From NCBI GenBank assembly GCA_008000375.1, contig SMOI01000045.1, positions 1-64,000 of the forward strand: a stretch of DNA of 64,000 bases, written 5' to 3'. Of the stretch, positions 40,602 through 51,835 are shown in pieces. The notes under the pieces were generated by a model. That model saw nothing but the letters and a program-made list of their open reading frames with translations. It was not told the DNA's origin and did not search any database. The DNA is from Poteriospumella lacustris (taxonomy: Eukaryota > Sar > Chrysophyceae > Chromulinales > Dinobryaceae). A program made the position numbers and the translations under genes. Position 1 is the stretch's first letter; each line of letters opens with the position of its first letter.

Positions 40602-43600
40602 TCATTTCTTGGCGGCGACAGCGGCAGCATCGCTGGGAGGCAGCGGCACCAAGTCGAGGACAATGAAATGTGGGTGGTACGAGGTGTTCACGTGGAGGGT
40701 GCGTGCCGGCGGCAGCGGCGGCGGGGTGGTCCCAGCGGTTTCACGGGGCAGCACGACTTCTTCGAGCACCTTCGTCGTCGCGAGCACCGAGGCGAGCGAG
40801 ACCTTGATCAACGCCACGGCTTGGTCCATCGTCGTCGTCGCGAGTTTGTGGCCCGCCGTCTTCGCCAGCACCGTCGGGGACGTCGTCACGCTGCCCTGTT
40901 GGGCCAACGCCGCGGCACTGTTGTCCCCGGCCGCCCGTTGTGCCTGCTGCGCCTGCTGCAGCTGGGCGTACGTCTCCAAGACATTCGCCGCCGAGAACTT
41001 CCGCGCCTCGTCGAGGTGTTTGCGTGCGTTCTGGAAACACTGAATGGCGCCCCGCAGCACCGACGGCAGATCGACCAGCTGCGTCGTCTCGGCGGCTTCT
41101 TCGGCGCGTCGCTCGTCCGACGTCACCAGTGCACCCGGTGGCGTGGGCGCAGCCGCTACCGCCGCCGCAGTGATCGCCCTGGGGGTAGCTTTGTTGGCCT
41201 TGCTCTGGCCGCCATCCGCCTGTTGCTGCTGCTGCTGGTTGATCGTCTGCAGAAAATCTTGAAACGCCAACGGCGCCGGGTTGACGACGGCGTCGAAGGC
41301 CATGAACCGACGGGCAAAGAGCGCGCGCTTGGTCATCCAGTCGCGGTGGGTGTCCGGCAACAGGCCCAATTGCTTGTACACGAGCACGGCGCGGAAGAGA
41401 CCCCGACAGAGCTGCGCCTGTCCGCGTCGGAGATGGTCCTCGGCGGTCATCGGGACGATCTCTGGCAGCGACAAGGTCGTCGCCGTACGATCCGTCGCGT
41501 CGTCGGAGCGCAATTGGGTCAGTTGTCGGTCGATGTGCGCGAGGTCTCGGTCGAGTTGCTGCTTCAGCTCTTGTTGCTGCTGCTGTTGCTGGTCGGACGA
41601 CGCGGCGGTGGTGGGCTTCTTGCCCTTCTTCTGCGTCGTCTTCGACGCTCCTTTCGACGACGACGACGACGATGAGGAGGACAGCGACCGGTCGAGATCC
41701 CATTGCGCTTGTCGCTGGTCGCGTAGCCGTTGCAACTGTTGGATCTGTCGGTGCCGTAGGTCCCGCTGCATACGCGCCTCTTCGTAGCGTTGGATGTCCA
41801 CCTGCAGCCGTTGGGCACGGAGCTTGTCGAGCGCGTGGAGGTGCGTCGAGTGGATGTAGTCGCTGTACCAGTACAGCACGTCGCTCTCGTCGGGCCCGCA
41901 GAGACCCAGTTCCTCCATCATCTGCAGGTACACGTCCATCAATTGCGACGTCAACACCGCGCCGTACGTCGTGAACCATTGATTTGGGGGCGGTGGTGGC
42001 GGTGCCGTTGTCGTCGACAGACCCGCGGCGGGTGGTGGGGGCGTGGTCGCTTCCAGCGCCACGTAAACCTGTTCGTCGACAAACATCGCTTCACTGACGA
42101 CGTTCCCCGCCGATTGCAAGAGAATGGGCCAGCGCTGCGTGAACAGACGCGTCCGTACGACCGTCAACGCCTTCAAAATGTCCCACGCCAGCGCGTAGAG
42201 ACTGCCCGAGAGCCAACCCAGTCGCGCTTCCTCCGCCAAGAGCACGTGCGTCGGGATCCCGCGTTGCGACAACGTGAGCAACAGCGACACGTCGAGGTGA
42301 TACGCGGTCGTCTGGAGACACGTCACGTAGAACGACCGTGTCAACAGATGCCACGAGCGACGGGCCAGCGTCAACGACAGCGTCAACAGATACTCCCACG
42401 GCAGCGCCGCGACACCGCCGAAGACGGCACAATTCGCGGGCCACGACGCGACGACCGTTTCCAACTCGGCGAATTGCGCGGTCACGGTCGCGAGGGCGTG
42501 TAAGGCCGCGGGGAACGTCGGTGGGGCAATGACCCGTACGGGGGAGATGTTCTTCAGCCGCGTCAATTCGCTACGGAACAACGACTGCGCCAGGGCGAAC
42601 GAACGGTGCTCGGTCGCGGTCGACGCGAACTGTGCAATGGTCAGCGACGTGACGGTCGTCTCGGCGGTGGGCAGGAAGCGATCTGCGATGTCCTGGAGCA
42701 GGGTATTGGCTTGGAGAGCGGTCAAGGTTTGTTGCAAGGCACGCATACGGCTGCCAATGGGGGCGATGTCGGGATACGTCAGCGACGGAGCGGGACTGTC
42801 ACCGGCCCCGACACGTCGCTTGAGGCGAATGGCAGCGGTCGTTGTCGACGTGACGGTGGTGACATGTGTTGCCAACGCGCGGGCGGTTTGATGCATCAAC
42901 GCACGGTATTCCAGCAACAAGACCAGGGCCTCTTGACCCGCAAAGGCAGCGGTGGCCTTCACTTCCGCGATCAACGTCGTCAGGCGGTTCACCAGCACAT
43001 CTTCGTCTTCGGACAGTTCGCAATGGATCAATGTGTGAAACGCGGGATTGAAGTCTTCATCTTCGTAGATCTCGGCGGTGGTGATGTAGTTGAACAGGTG
43101 CGACAGGGTCTTCAAGCTGCACTGACCGTAGGCGAGCAGCAACCGTGCGACCAGCGACGACTCTTGTGCTTGCAGATGCTTCCAGGACTGTGGCCAGAGC
43201 AGAACACTGGTATGTGTGGACTCAATGACGGAATAGCCCTGCAGGAACGACACCTCCGCCACCATCATCTTCATGAAAACAGGGAGAAGATCTGGAAGCC
43301 CCGCATCCGACGGGACAGCGATGTGAAACAACTCGTCCACGGTCTTCTTTCCTACATTTACGTTCGTGCATTGGTCCATTTTCGGGTCCATAATCTGTGC
43401 AGAAGAAGGTCAGGGGCAAATGTCAGCGTTGGTGCTGACTCACGGACACAGAGGCACAGAGAACGCGACTTGTTATCTCACCTCGACCGCAGACATAGAG
43501 TCATGCAATGAAAACGTTGGAGTGGCAATCATAGGCTTGACAAACTCTGTTTTCTTCAACTCCGCAGCCACTTGCTTGGAGAAATCAGTAATATCCCGCC

Positions 43601-43610
43601 AAGCAGACAT
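40602..43610 (-). CDS. NAA35: N-alpha-acetyltransferase 35, NatC auxiliary subunit (Mak10-like)
   Basis: Exons 43610-43482 and 43394-40602 join in frame to 973 aa. The splice reconstructs the family hallmark SAVEIMDPKMDQ (residues about 39-51) at the N-terminus, as in Mak10/NAA35. Further conserved text follows: VAEVSFLQGYSVIESTHTS and LLAYGQCSLKTL. Mak10 scaffolds the NatC complex with NAA30 and NAA38 and anchors it to ribosomes for N-terminal acetylation of Met-Leu/Ile/Phe proteins. It is longer than the usual about 725 aa because of low-complexity inserts: a Ser/Lys/Gln-rich linker at about 570-630 and Ala/Gln/Pro-rich stretches near the end. The gene is strongly GC-biased. Confidence 0.9.
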
Positions 43611-44107
43611 TGTTCTCGGTCACGTCGAAGAAGCAAATGAAACAACAATCCTACCGACACGACACAAATGGCCAATGCTTCTATCACTTCGGGAATAGGT
43701 TACCGTGTCGTAAACAATGGACTTGTAACTACTTTGCTTTCCCCTGCCCACAGTTACTTCAGCTCAGCACGTCACATGTTCGCAATGGGTCATCTATCTC
43801 TCAATCAAAAAGCCTCCGTCGTCGACGTCGCCGACCGTCACCGACACACCATCTCCGTGGATGAGCCGCAGCAGCCACCCCCCACAGACCGGACCACTGA
43901 CCGTCACCAGTCACCAGCACCGCCACTGCTGCGTCCTCTTCTGTATGTGTGAAAAGTAGAACAATGATGACACTTGACGCAATGCATATTTAGATTTTAA
44001 AATAGTCAATCAAAATCAACATCAGCCTCCTTCTCAATATTCGCGGGAGATGGGTCTTTTTTATGGTCTAGTTTAGTATGTTAGGTTACGATACTAGGGA
44101 CGCTCAT
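43611..44107. other. Intergenic region
   Basis: 497 bp between the NAA35 start and the 3' end of the EGF-like gene; it carries the NAA35 promoter. It turns AT-rich from 43955 on, probably 3'-UTR sequence of the EGF-like gene. No further gene was recognised. Confidence 0.5.
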
Positions 44108-46443
44108 TTACAGCGCCAAGCTCTGTTGTTGCTCACAGTTGTCCTTGGTGTAACCAGGGAAGCACTTGCAGACACCAGAGTCACGGTCGCAGATACCACG
44201 GTTAGAGCACTCGTTGACATAGTTGTAGGTGGACTTGGCCGCGGGGGTGAACTTGTACACCCAGAAGATGGCGTTCAAGTTGCCCGCACTGTAGGTGCTG
44301 GACTGAGACACGGACGCACCCCAGTTGGTGGAGATATCAGCCGTGATCATGTTAGTCGTGTGCGACAACAAGTTGTTCTGGTTAGCAGCATCAGTGACAC
44401 CAGACGACCAACGATCCTTCACAGAGTGAGAGACAGGTCGGGTATACACGCGCTCAGCAGTGTACAAGTTGATGTGAGGAGGATTGGCGGAAGGAGTATT
44501 CCACGAGAAAACAGTGAAGATATCAGTCTTGTTCAAGCAGTGCTTGATGTACGAAAACTTCTTGCTGTTCGTGGCGGTCTCCTCGCAAGAAATGTCACCA
44601 TCGTAAGGGTAGTTCGCGTCGTAGCGGTTGAAAGTGTTCGCCACATCGAACGTGACGTTGGTGGTGAAGATGTAACGAGATCCGAAGCCAAAGGTAGCTT
44701 GGGCCAACTCAGAAGTCAACGCCAAAGTACCCTCAGTGGTGTACACATCGTAGTTGTCAGTGGTGAACTGATCAGGAGGACGGAAAGGGTTCAACAAACG
44801 GAACACCTTGCCGTCGTTGGTGTTGTCATAGACAGTCGACGTCTGGGTATCGTAGTAGATAACGGCGTAGTATCCACCATCAGTGTAGGTGGTAACAGAG
44901 CGGACAAGCTTGATGATGTGAGGATAGTACTTGGATCCAACATCCCAGTTGTAGATATCAGCGTTGGTGGAGGAGTCACCATCGGCATCTCCAAGGCATG
45001 CCTTCAGCAAGTTCTTCTCGGTACCAGAGAAGCCAGACAAGAAAGAACTCGTGGTGGTAGAATCGTAACCCAAAGTAACAGTGACACCAGCGCAATGGTC
45101 AGCGAAGTAGTCGTTGTCCTCACCCTGTTGGCCATCGGTCCAAACCTTGGTGATGACCTTCTTGTTCTGAGTGAGAAGAGTGGGCAAGTTTCCGTCCAAG
45201 TAGACTTCCACTTCAGGTTCGCGCAATTTACCAGGGTTTCCGTAAAACTTCAAGCGGTAGATGATACCAGCCAAATGCACGCTAACGCCAGAGGTGTCGA
45301 AGCTGCTGAAGTAAGGAGTGACATCAGTGGCAGGACTGAGCTCGCCAAACAAGGCAGAGGTTTGCGCCTCCCAAAGGGCCAACTTGTAGAAGATGCGGTA
45401 AGGATGAGAATCCGACGAAGGATGCTGGGCATCGTAGAAGGCGTTCTGGGTGCTGAACGCGACCTCGGTGCCGTTTTGCTTGAAGAAGGTGGTCTTCGTG
45501 CACTGAATGGTACCAGAAGGAATGACATTGTTGGGAAGCGCTTCCAAAGCAGCAACAACTTCATCACAGCTCGCGCGGATTTCAATAGGCCCAGTAACCC
45601 AGTCCTCACCGTGATTGTCGTAGATCTTCAGAGCAAACTTTCCAGGGGTGCGGTCGTAGATATTCTCAGTGAAGTTCAAGCCACCCTCAGTGGTGATGAT
45701 TCCAACATCCCAGGTGGAAAACTTGACAGTAGCGGCATCATCCAAATAAAGAGGATCAACGCCATACTTGCAAAGTCTTTGGCTGCAATCAGCGCCAGTG
45801 TATCCAGCATCACACTCACAGCCCATAGTCGTGTCCTTGTCCCACAACTCGTACACATTTCCGTAATCAGAGCTTGCCAACTGACGAATGGTCTTGCACA
45901 CACCATGTCCAGAGCAAGAATGAGGGTAGCCAGGGCAAGAAGCACGTTGGCAAGCAACACCGTCATATCCTTCGAAGCACTGGCAGTCACCAGTGGAGCG
46001 GTCACAGCGACCCTTGTTGGAGCACTCCATGTAGTAGTGGGCAGTGTCCGTAAGCGTTTGGAGATCAGAATCCTGCATCTGAGGGAACTGCTCGGTGGTG
46101 CCATAAGGGTAAGCGAAGTTGTTGTCAATGACGACGTCGTTGGCGTTGTTCACTGATCCGCTGCCATCAAGATCACCCTAACATTCAAATTTTCAATATC
46201 ATCAGCACTGATCGAACGATAGTGGCCCCATCATCAAAGAATGAATACCTTAGGAGTATCGACGTGGGCAAGGCCAAACTGGCAAACACGCTCACTGCAA
46301 TCGGCAGCTTGCCAATTGCGATTACAGATGCACATATCAAAGGCCGTGCATCGACCATGGCCATTGCACGCATTCGCGCACTCAGCGTTGATGCGGTTGA
46401 TCACCGCAAGAAAACTCACGAATATCAGCGCGAGTTGATACAT
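44108..46443 (-). CDS. Secreted EGF-like Cys-rich protein, mastigoneme-type family
   Basis: Exons 46443-46249 and 46177-44108 join in frame to 754 aa. Residues 1-20 are a signal peptide (YQLALIFVSFLAVINRINA). EGF/tenascin-type modules follow: CANACNGHGRCTAFDMCIC, then after the intron CSNKGRCDRSTGDCQCFEGY and CSGHGVC...CECDAGYTGADC. A long Tyr/Thr-rich beta region spans about 200-690, and a last EGF module closes the protein (CSNRGICDRDSGVCKCFPGY). Repeated N-EGF blocks with CSERxCxFGxAxVDTP also occur in the paralogous pair at 55-57.6 kb. This family type includes heterokont flagellar-hair (mastigoneme) proteins, but a wall or matrix role is possible. Codon use suggests high expression. Confidence 0.82.
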
Positions 46444-46740
46444 TTTTCAATCAATATATACTGATTTACCCTGCGCAACTGAAACGGAGTCCGCGCTTGA
46501 AAATCAACTCAAATTGGTCGCACCAATGTTGGCTGAGCGCGGCAGACGGTGACGGCCCGCAACCGTCGCCGTTTCGTCGTATCTTGAAACGACCTACTGC
46601 TCCGAAAACGCGTTTCCTGGATCTGTGAAAATCTGGGGTTCCTGGACAAGTTGGGTCATGCTAGTTCGCGATGACGACGATAGCCCGGGTGGCAGGGCAA
46701 CGCCGCTCCTTTACACTTTATGAAAAGTTCGGTTACACAG
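46444..46740. promoter_or_regulatory. EGF-like gene promoter / OST3 3' flank
   Basis: 297 bp holding the promoter of the minus-strand EGF-like gene and the terminator region of the minus-strand OST3/6 gene. No recognised elements. Confidence 0.4.
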
Positions 46741-48050
46741 TTACTTTGAAGTGGATGATGGAAACGCTACTCGCTTCAAATAATCGACCACCAACAACTG
46801 AAACTTCTTTCCAAACGATTCAAAATCCAAGCCCTTAATTTCGAACATCCAAATTTCGGACACACGAATGAGTCGCTTGAAAATATCGGAATTCTTCTTT
46901 ACTCCTGCGGTCAAGTACGACCACATAGGAGGTGGAACAGTTTCCTTCAAAGAATACCATGGTGTTTTTGACACGTACGCCGACCAAATCTCTGCCCCCA
47001 ACACGACGAAGACCGTCATGAACACCAGCACCAGGATCTCACGCACAACCGGAATTCGCAGTTTGGTAGACTGAAGAACTAAATAGGCAGCAAGACCGCA
47101 ACCTACTGTCCACAGTGCCACAATGATTCCTTCAACCAAAAACTGATCTCGTCCTTGCGGCGCAAAAATGCTGAGCGCACCTTGGCGATTGAAGCCGAAC
47201 GGCGGAGCACTGCGAATGATGCAGAAAATGCCACCACTCACTCCGACGCCAAAGCAAATCTACATGGATCATCAAGATGAAATTAGAGGCGAGTAACTGA
47301 AGCATTGACGCAGTAACGGACAATCGTGCTTACCACGCTGATGATGACCCACAATTTCGGGGTTTGGTACCACAAGAGAGAACCAAAGATGTCGTATACG
47401 GCAGCACTGACAAACAAAGCAAGCAACACCGCGAAGATGCTAATACCAAATAAAAACAAGAAAGGATCTTGCAGAATCTGGATCTTCACACCCGTCGCCT
47501 GGTTCACGGAGTCTACGGCCGCCTGGAGGCTTTCCATGAAGCCGCGACCTTCCACTTCGTGTTCTTGGATAGGGATTTTCTTCGACTTCGTATCCGCTGG
47601 AGGCAAAATATATGTCCGAGGAACAGTTTCGATTCGTAGTTCACCGAAGATATTGCGTGCGTCATCTACTTCCGCCTTGAAGAAAACGACGCGTTGGTCG
47701 ACGGGGACTTCAGAAATATTGTACTGCGAGTGATATAGCCGAGCAACCTCCTCCAAATTTGCGCGCCCTTTCGAACAAACCGAACATCCATACTTAGGAT
47801 CAGTGGCGGTCAACACTAAAACTGAATAATACTCGCGTGGGCGATCCGTGATGAATTTCGTGAAGTTTCGGTCACTCAGAGATAGAAGAGGACCAGACTT
47901 CAACGCATTCGCCAGAAGATCAATTTTATTGGCAGTTGAAGATGATGTCGAGGCACTTTCACCAGACTTTGACTTCTTCTTTTTTGCTGCACTGGACAAA
48001 TGCCAGCTGCACAAGACCAACAACGAAACAACAAGCCACAGAAACTTCAT
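46741..48050 (-). CDS. OST3: Oligosaccharyltransferase subunit OST3/OST6 (MAGT1/TUSC3 type)
   Basis: Exons 48050-47334 and 47259-46741 join in frame to 411 aa. A signal peptide (1-21) leads into a lumenal thioredoxin-like domain with the redox motif C89-S-V-C92 in KYGCSVCSK, and ETVPRTYILPP at the cis-Pro position. Four membrane helices follow (near 197-222, 230-252, 272-295 and 300-320). This subunit forms mixed disulfides with nascent glycoproteins to keep sequons accessible for N-glycosylation in the ER. The C-terminus extends about 70 residues beyond typical OST3. The many sequons in the giant and EGF-like proteins nearby are its natural substrates. Confidence 0.9.
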
Positions 48051-48509
48051 TCTGCTATTTCTTAGCTCCTCACCCTTGAAGCAATCAGAAACGGTACGGT
48101 TGACTCCAAACAGTAGCTATTGGAGAGAACTATCCTTCGTTGTGAAGTGAACACTGGTATCCCCTATATCCCATATCTTCGTTTGGTTCGGTTGGTTCGA
48201 TCTCTTGGGCACATCGATCGAAGCTGCGGCTGCCTGCTGAGGCGGTGGTGATACACCGACAAAGTAGACGCATTTTATCTCCGACTGTCGGCCAAACTTG
48301 CAGTTGTTTTTATCGAGTGCTGCTGTGTGGGCAGACACGACGACGACGACAGTGCCATCCCCGTCTCAGGGTAAGTTATTGTGATACATTGCAGCGCTGT
48401 ATGTGGTTTGTGTAGTTGTGGTAGACAGAGTAGACAGTTAAAAAGCACATCCATCCATTGACAAGAATTCTATTGGTCTTGGGACTGTGTTGTGTGGGAA
48501 AGTTTGATC
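48051..48509. promoter_or_regulatory. Divergent promoter region (OST3 / RAD1)
   Basis: 459 bp between opposite start codons. It contains GGTTCGGTTGGTTCGATC-like repeats at 48185-48206. No named element was recognised. Confidence 0.5.
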
Positions 48510-49812
48510 ATGAATCGGAATGATGTGGCGTTTTTCTGCCGAGTGGATGATTTGAAGACGTTGATTGATCTGATCTCGTGTTTGTACATGGACATCTCGA
48601 AAGACACAGAATGTGATATTGAAGTCACACCCGAGAGTTTCTTCCTGCGGGTTATGGGCAAAGGTCGCAATTGTCAGGGGCGGATCAGTGTCGGGCTGCC
48701 GTTGTTTCGCGAATTCTATTGCGATGCCGACGGGGTTGTATTCAGTGTGTCGCTGGCAGTGCTCGTCGATTGTCTGAAGCTGTTTGGAGCAGCAGTGGAT
48801 TCGACCAGTGCGACGTTGTCGTTTTCGGTTAGTTGCCGCTGTGCAGTGTGCGTGTTGGCATCAGTGACAGTGCTGTGACCGTCTCATTGGCCACTGTCGA
48901 CAGAGAACGGATGCGGTGTTGAAAGTGTCGCTGGAAGAGACTGGACTGATCACCATTTGCGAGATATCTACCTTGCACACGGAAGATAGCAAGGTAACGA
49001 GAAGGATCTTCCTGCATCGGTTGGTGGATATATGTGCGTCGTTGATGTCTGTGGACGTGTGTATGCGTGTGCGTATGTGCCATGTGCAACGGTTAGGACG
49101 AAGAAACGTTGCTCTCGTTGTTCCGACGAAGTGCAGAGAAATGTCAAGTGATTTTCAGATCCGATCCGCTCAAGGAAGCCATTCAAGGTATGCGCGTATT
49201 GTCGATTGTCGTTGGTCTTTGCGACGGTCGGAAATACCGCTGATCATTGGTGCGTACTGACTGACCGACAGAACTGGCGGACTCGCTATGGCTCGACTCC
49301 GTTGAATGTACGATAACCAACGACCCTCAAGAGATGCGGGTAAGCCTATGTTTTGACCCCCTTTTGTGTTGCCATTGGAGTTCTAAACACGAGTGATCAC
49401 GGTGGGTGGTAGTTGTCGACGGGCGGTGTGGTCGGGACCAGTGAAGTCTTGTTCCCCGGCACGGCAGATGTCTTTGTAGCATTTCGTTGCTTCGACAATG
49501 TGCGAGAAGTGTATCCGATTCGTGCCTTCTTGCTCACCATGAAGGTACATCTCTCGTGTCTCTGTCTGTCGCTTGTTCTGCGACGTGCGTTCATTCGTTA
49601 TCGGTGTTGTCACCAGGCACTGAGCATCTCGAAGGAGTCGTTTGTGCGGATCAACGGCGACGGCGTGCTGTGTGCTCAGCATCAAGTAAGTACACGTGTC
49701 GGAGATGTTCGGTGGCAATGCTCATGGGCCAGTGTGTACGTCGGTACAGGTGGAATCGAAGCGAGACGGAGTGACGTGCTACGTGGACTTCATTCTTCTG
49801 CCTGAGCAATGA
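48510..49812 (+). CDS. RAD1: 9-1-1 checkpoint clamp subunit RAD1
   Basis: Seven exons join in frame: 48510-48827, 48904-48993, 49097-49187, 49272-49339, 49413-49544, 49617-49685 and 49750-49812, giving 276 aa (human RAD1 has 282). PCNA-fold landmarks are REFYCDADGVVFSVSL, LAVLVDCLKLFG, QVIFRSDPLKEAIQEL (spanning an exon junction), LSTGGVVGTSEVLFP and the C-terminal strand VTCYVDFILLPEQ. With RAD9 and HUS1 it forms the clamp that recruits ATR signalling at damaged DNA. The six introns are 64-103 bp. It is the most finely split gene here; a possible 3' continuation is described separately. Confidence 0.88.
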
Positions 49813-50130
49813 CGAAGGGGAACATAGACTACGAGAAGGACAACTTTGGCAGCGAACCCGCATGTAGCATCGAGATGTGGCGCTTGAAGAGGCAGCCGAG
49901 TTTGGATTCATGTGCGTCCTTCTTCCTCGTTGGGGGTCGAAGTCGGGGGGGGGGGGTAGAGCCGGCCGGTAGCTAACTTGCGCGACAGAGGACACTCGTT
50001 TATTCCACCCGCGACTTGCAATTGTACCTTCACGATGCCGCCGATTCCACGATGATCTGCGGGGACTCGCAGATGCACCGTCACCGACACCGCGAAAAGG
50101 TTCTAAGAAGACCATGCTTCCTCCCACCTC
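49809..50130 (+). other. Possible extra coding exons 3' of RAD1
   Basis: An ATG overlapping the RAD1 stop (ATGA) opens a frame reading MTKGNIDYEKDNFGSEPAC, then SIEMWRLKRQPSLDSC. A GTTGGG donor at 49929 and an AG acceptor at 49988 would join in phase to RTLVYSTRDLQLYLHDAADS, then TMICGDSQMHR. The text reads like coding sequence, but I know no match. It could be a small gene, an alternative RAD1 tail or old duplicated coding DNA. The GTTGGG donor is weak, and 12-G and 12-C runs lie in or next to the region. Confidence 0.3.
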
Positions 50131-50264
50131 ACTACAGACTAACGACTTGTAACCCCCCCCCCCCATGTAACTAATTTCAGTAAGCAACGTCATACAGCAG
50201 TAGTATATACAAGTTGTTGCCTTGTTGCCACCACCTCGGACCCAGCCCCATATCATCATGGCGA

Positions 50265-50430
50265 CAACATTCTTTTTGTGTTCAACTGTGAAGATTTGGC
50301 AGCAGGCCAAAGTCGCATGCACCAAATCATTCGCTTTAAACAGTGTAACCTTGCGGTCGTTGGTTAACCACGTGTGGCACGGAATCTGCGGCGAGATATG
50401 GGGCTTGAAGAGGCGGCCGAGTGTGGATTT
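50265..50430 (+). pseudogene. Decayed fragment of the 50.9-kb gene joined to RAD1-flank copy
   Basis: 50265-50330 resembles 51334-51399 inside the neighbouring gene (shared core TTCAAC-GT-AAGATTTGGCA-CAG-CCAAA), but without an open frame. 50331-50429 recurs at 51865-51963 at about 93% identity. Its last 40 bp resemble 49871-49910 downstream of RAD1. Confidence 0.6.
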
Positions 50431-50459
50431 CTTGATTTTCATGCCGAGCGGAGAAGCCG

Positions 50460-50666
50460 TCGTTCGTTGTCGTCGTTGTCGTCGGTGTCGTCGTTGTCGT
50501 CGTTGTCGTCGGTGTCGTCGGTGTCGGCCATGTCGTCGTTGTCGGCCATGTCGTCGTTGTCGTCGGTGTCGTCGTTGTTCGTCGTTGTCGTCGTTGTCGT
50601 CGGTGTCGTCGTTGTCGTCGGTGTCGTCGTTGTCGTCGGTGTCGTAGGTGTCGTCGTCTTCGTGTG
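50460..50666. repeat. (TCGTCGTTG/TCGTCGGTG)n microsatellite/minisatellite
   Basis: About 200 bp made of TCG, TTG and GTG triplets in 6-12-bp higher-order units, occasionally interrupted (for example GGCCATG around 50526 and 50547). It is open in several frames only because of its composition. Confidence 0.95.
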
Positions 50667-50878
50667 TTTGTACATATTTACATGGCTTTCAATGTACATA
50701 TGATTCCTAACTCGTTCTATTATGTGTGCGAAAGGTAGCCCTCGCCTCGAGACTTGACTTTGACTGACATGACAGACATTGTGGGAGGTTTAACGATCCA
50801 CAAATCAAAATTCAATTACAATGCAGGAATTCGAAAGACAACATTAGTCTTCATTGTCGATTGATTTATCTCTTCAAC

Positions 50879-51727
50879 ATGAGCACCCGTCCAAGCTCCA
50901 CGAAGTTTGATGATAAAATGGGTGTCGGGTGGAAAGACGGACTCCGACACAAATTTTCCGCAAATGTGAGGGTGCACCTGAATTATAAGATTAAGGGCGT
51001 ATCGGGTGATTGCCTCGGTGACGTTGATGCGATCATACACTCGACTTGGCCTCTCAGTGTATACCACGATTTGTTCCCGACCAGCTGTTTGAGCATCAGA
51101 CCCCCCGAAGAATCGTCGACCGCTGCCCGCAGTAGCAATTGCTACGTGGCGGAGATAAAGCGGTCGATGGATTCGGGGTTTGACAGTAAGATCGACACGT
51201 TTGTTCGATTTTATGGAGGATTATTCAGCGATTCCTTGGAGTTCACCAAGAGTGACTTAACAACAGTGAGCCGCACAACAACGAGACTGCTGGGGACATC
51301 ATTGCGGAACGCAGTGAGCAATCCAAATACAAACATTCTTTTCGTTTTCAACGGTCAAGATTTGGCAACAGTCCAAACTCGTATGCGCCAAAGCATCCGC
51401 AACCATCTTGGCAATGAAGACATGAAGATTCACGGACATCAGGTTATTTGTGTATGGTGCGATTCTGCGGAACTAATCAAATGGAAAGATATGATGCAAA
51501 AGCAAGAGATGGATCTCCAATTGCAAGAGATGGCTCGCCAAATGCAAGAGCAGAAGCTGAAGCAGAAGCGCGAAATGGAAGAGAAGGATCGCCTAATTCA
51601 ACGCCTACTTGAGGAAAGAGCAGATCCGGTCACATCACAGGGGAAAAAAGAAAAAGAAATGGACCCTGACAATATCGAGGTAGTTAATAATTTCAACACT
51701 TCGTCTCATTCGTTAAACTTTTGTTAA
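50879..51727 (+). CDS. Unknown protein with possible PD-(D/E)XK-like nuclease motif and coiled coil
   Basis: Single-exon, 282 aa from the ATG at 50879. Residues about 47-94 contain GDVDAII and, 40 residues later, YVAEIKRS. D50...E92-x-K94 has the spacing of the PD-(D/E)XK nuclease active site, but the rest of the fold is not verifiable by eye. Residues about 195-240 form a Met/Gln/Glu/Lys coiled coil (QKQEMDLQLQEMARQMQEQ). The tail is polar. A decayed copy lies 0.6 kb upstream, so this belongs to a duplicating family. No homologue was recognised. Confidence 0.55.
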   Translation: MSTRPSSTKFDDKMGVGWKDGLRHKFSANVRVHLNYKIKGVSGDCLGDVDAIIHSTWPLSVYHDLFPTSCLSIRPPEESSTAARSSNCYVAEIKRSMDSGFDSKIDTFVRFYGGLFSDSLEFTKSDLTTVSRTTTRLLGTSLRNAVSNPNTNILFVFNGQDLATVQTRMRQSIRNHLGNEDMKIHGHQVICVWCDSAELIKWKDMMQKQEMDLQLQEMARQMQEQKLKQKREMEEKDRLIQRLLEERADPVTSQGKKEKEMDPDNIEVVNNFNTSSHSLNFC

Positions 51728-51835
51728 TGTTAATCAATCCAAATAATCCAAATAATCATCAATCGAGTTTCCTGTTGTCACTGAATATTGAACGATGCGG
51801 ATATATATTTCAGTAGGGCCGTGGTCCAATGCTTA

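Noticed and set aside
42606-43511. 301-codon plus-strand ORF opposite NAA35
   Set aside because: Antisense shadow of the well-supported Mak10 family reading, including across its intron.
44078-46156. 692-codon plus-strand ORF opposite the EGF-like gene
   Set aside because: Val/Arg/Ser-rich shadow; the minus strand has signal peptide, EGF cysteines and a clean intron.
49651-50442. 263-codon minus-strand ORF over the C-run and pseudogene fragment
   Set aside because: It runs across RAD1 exons, a homopolymer and duplicated fragments; no protein-like pattern.
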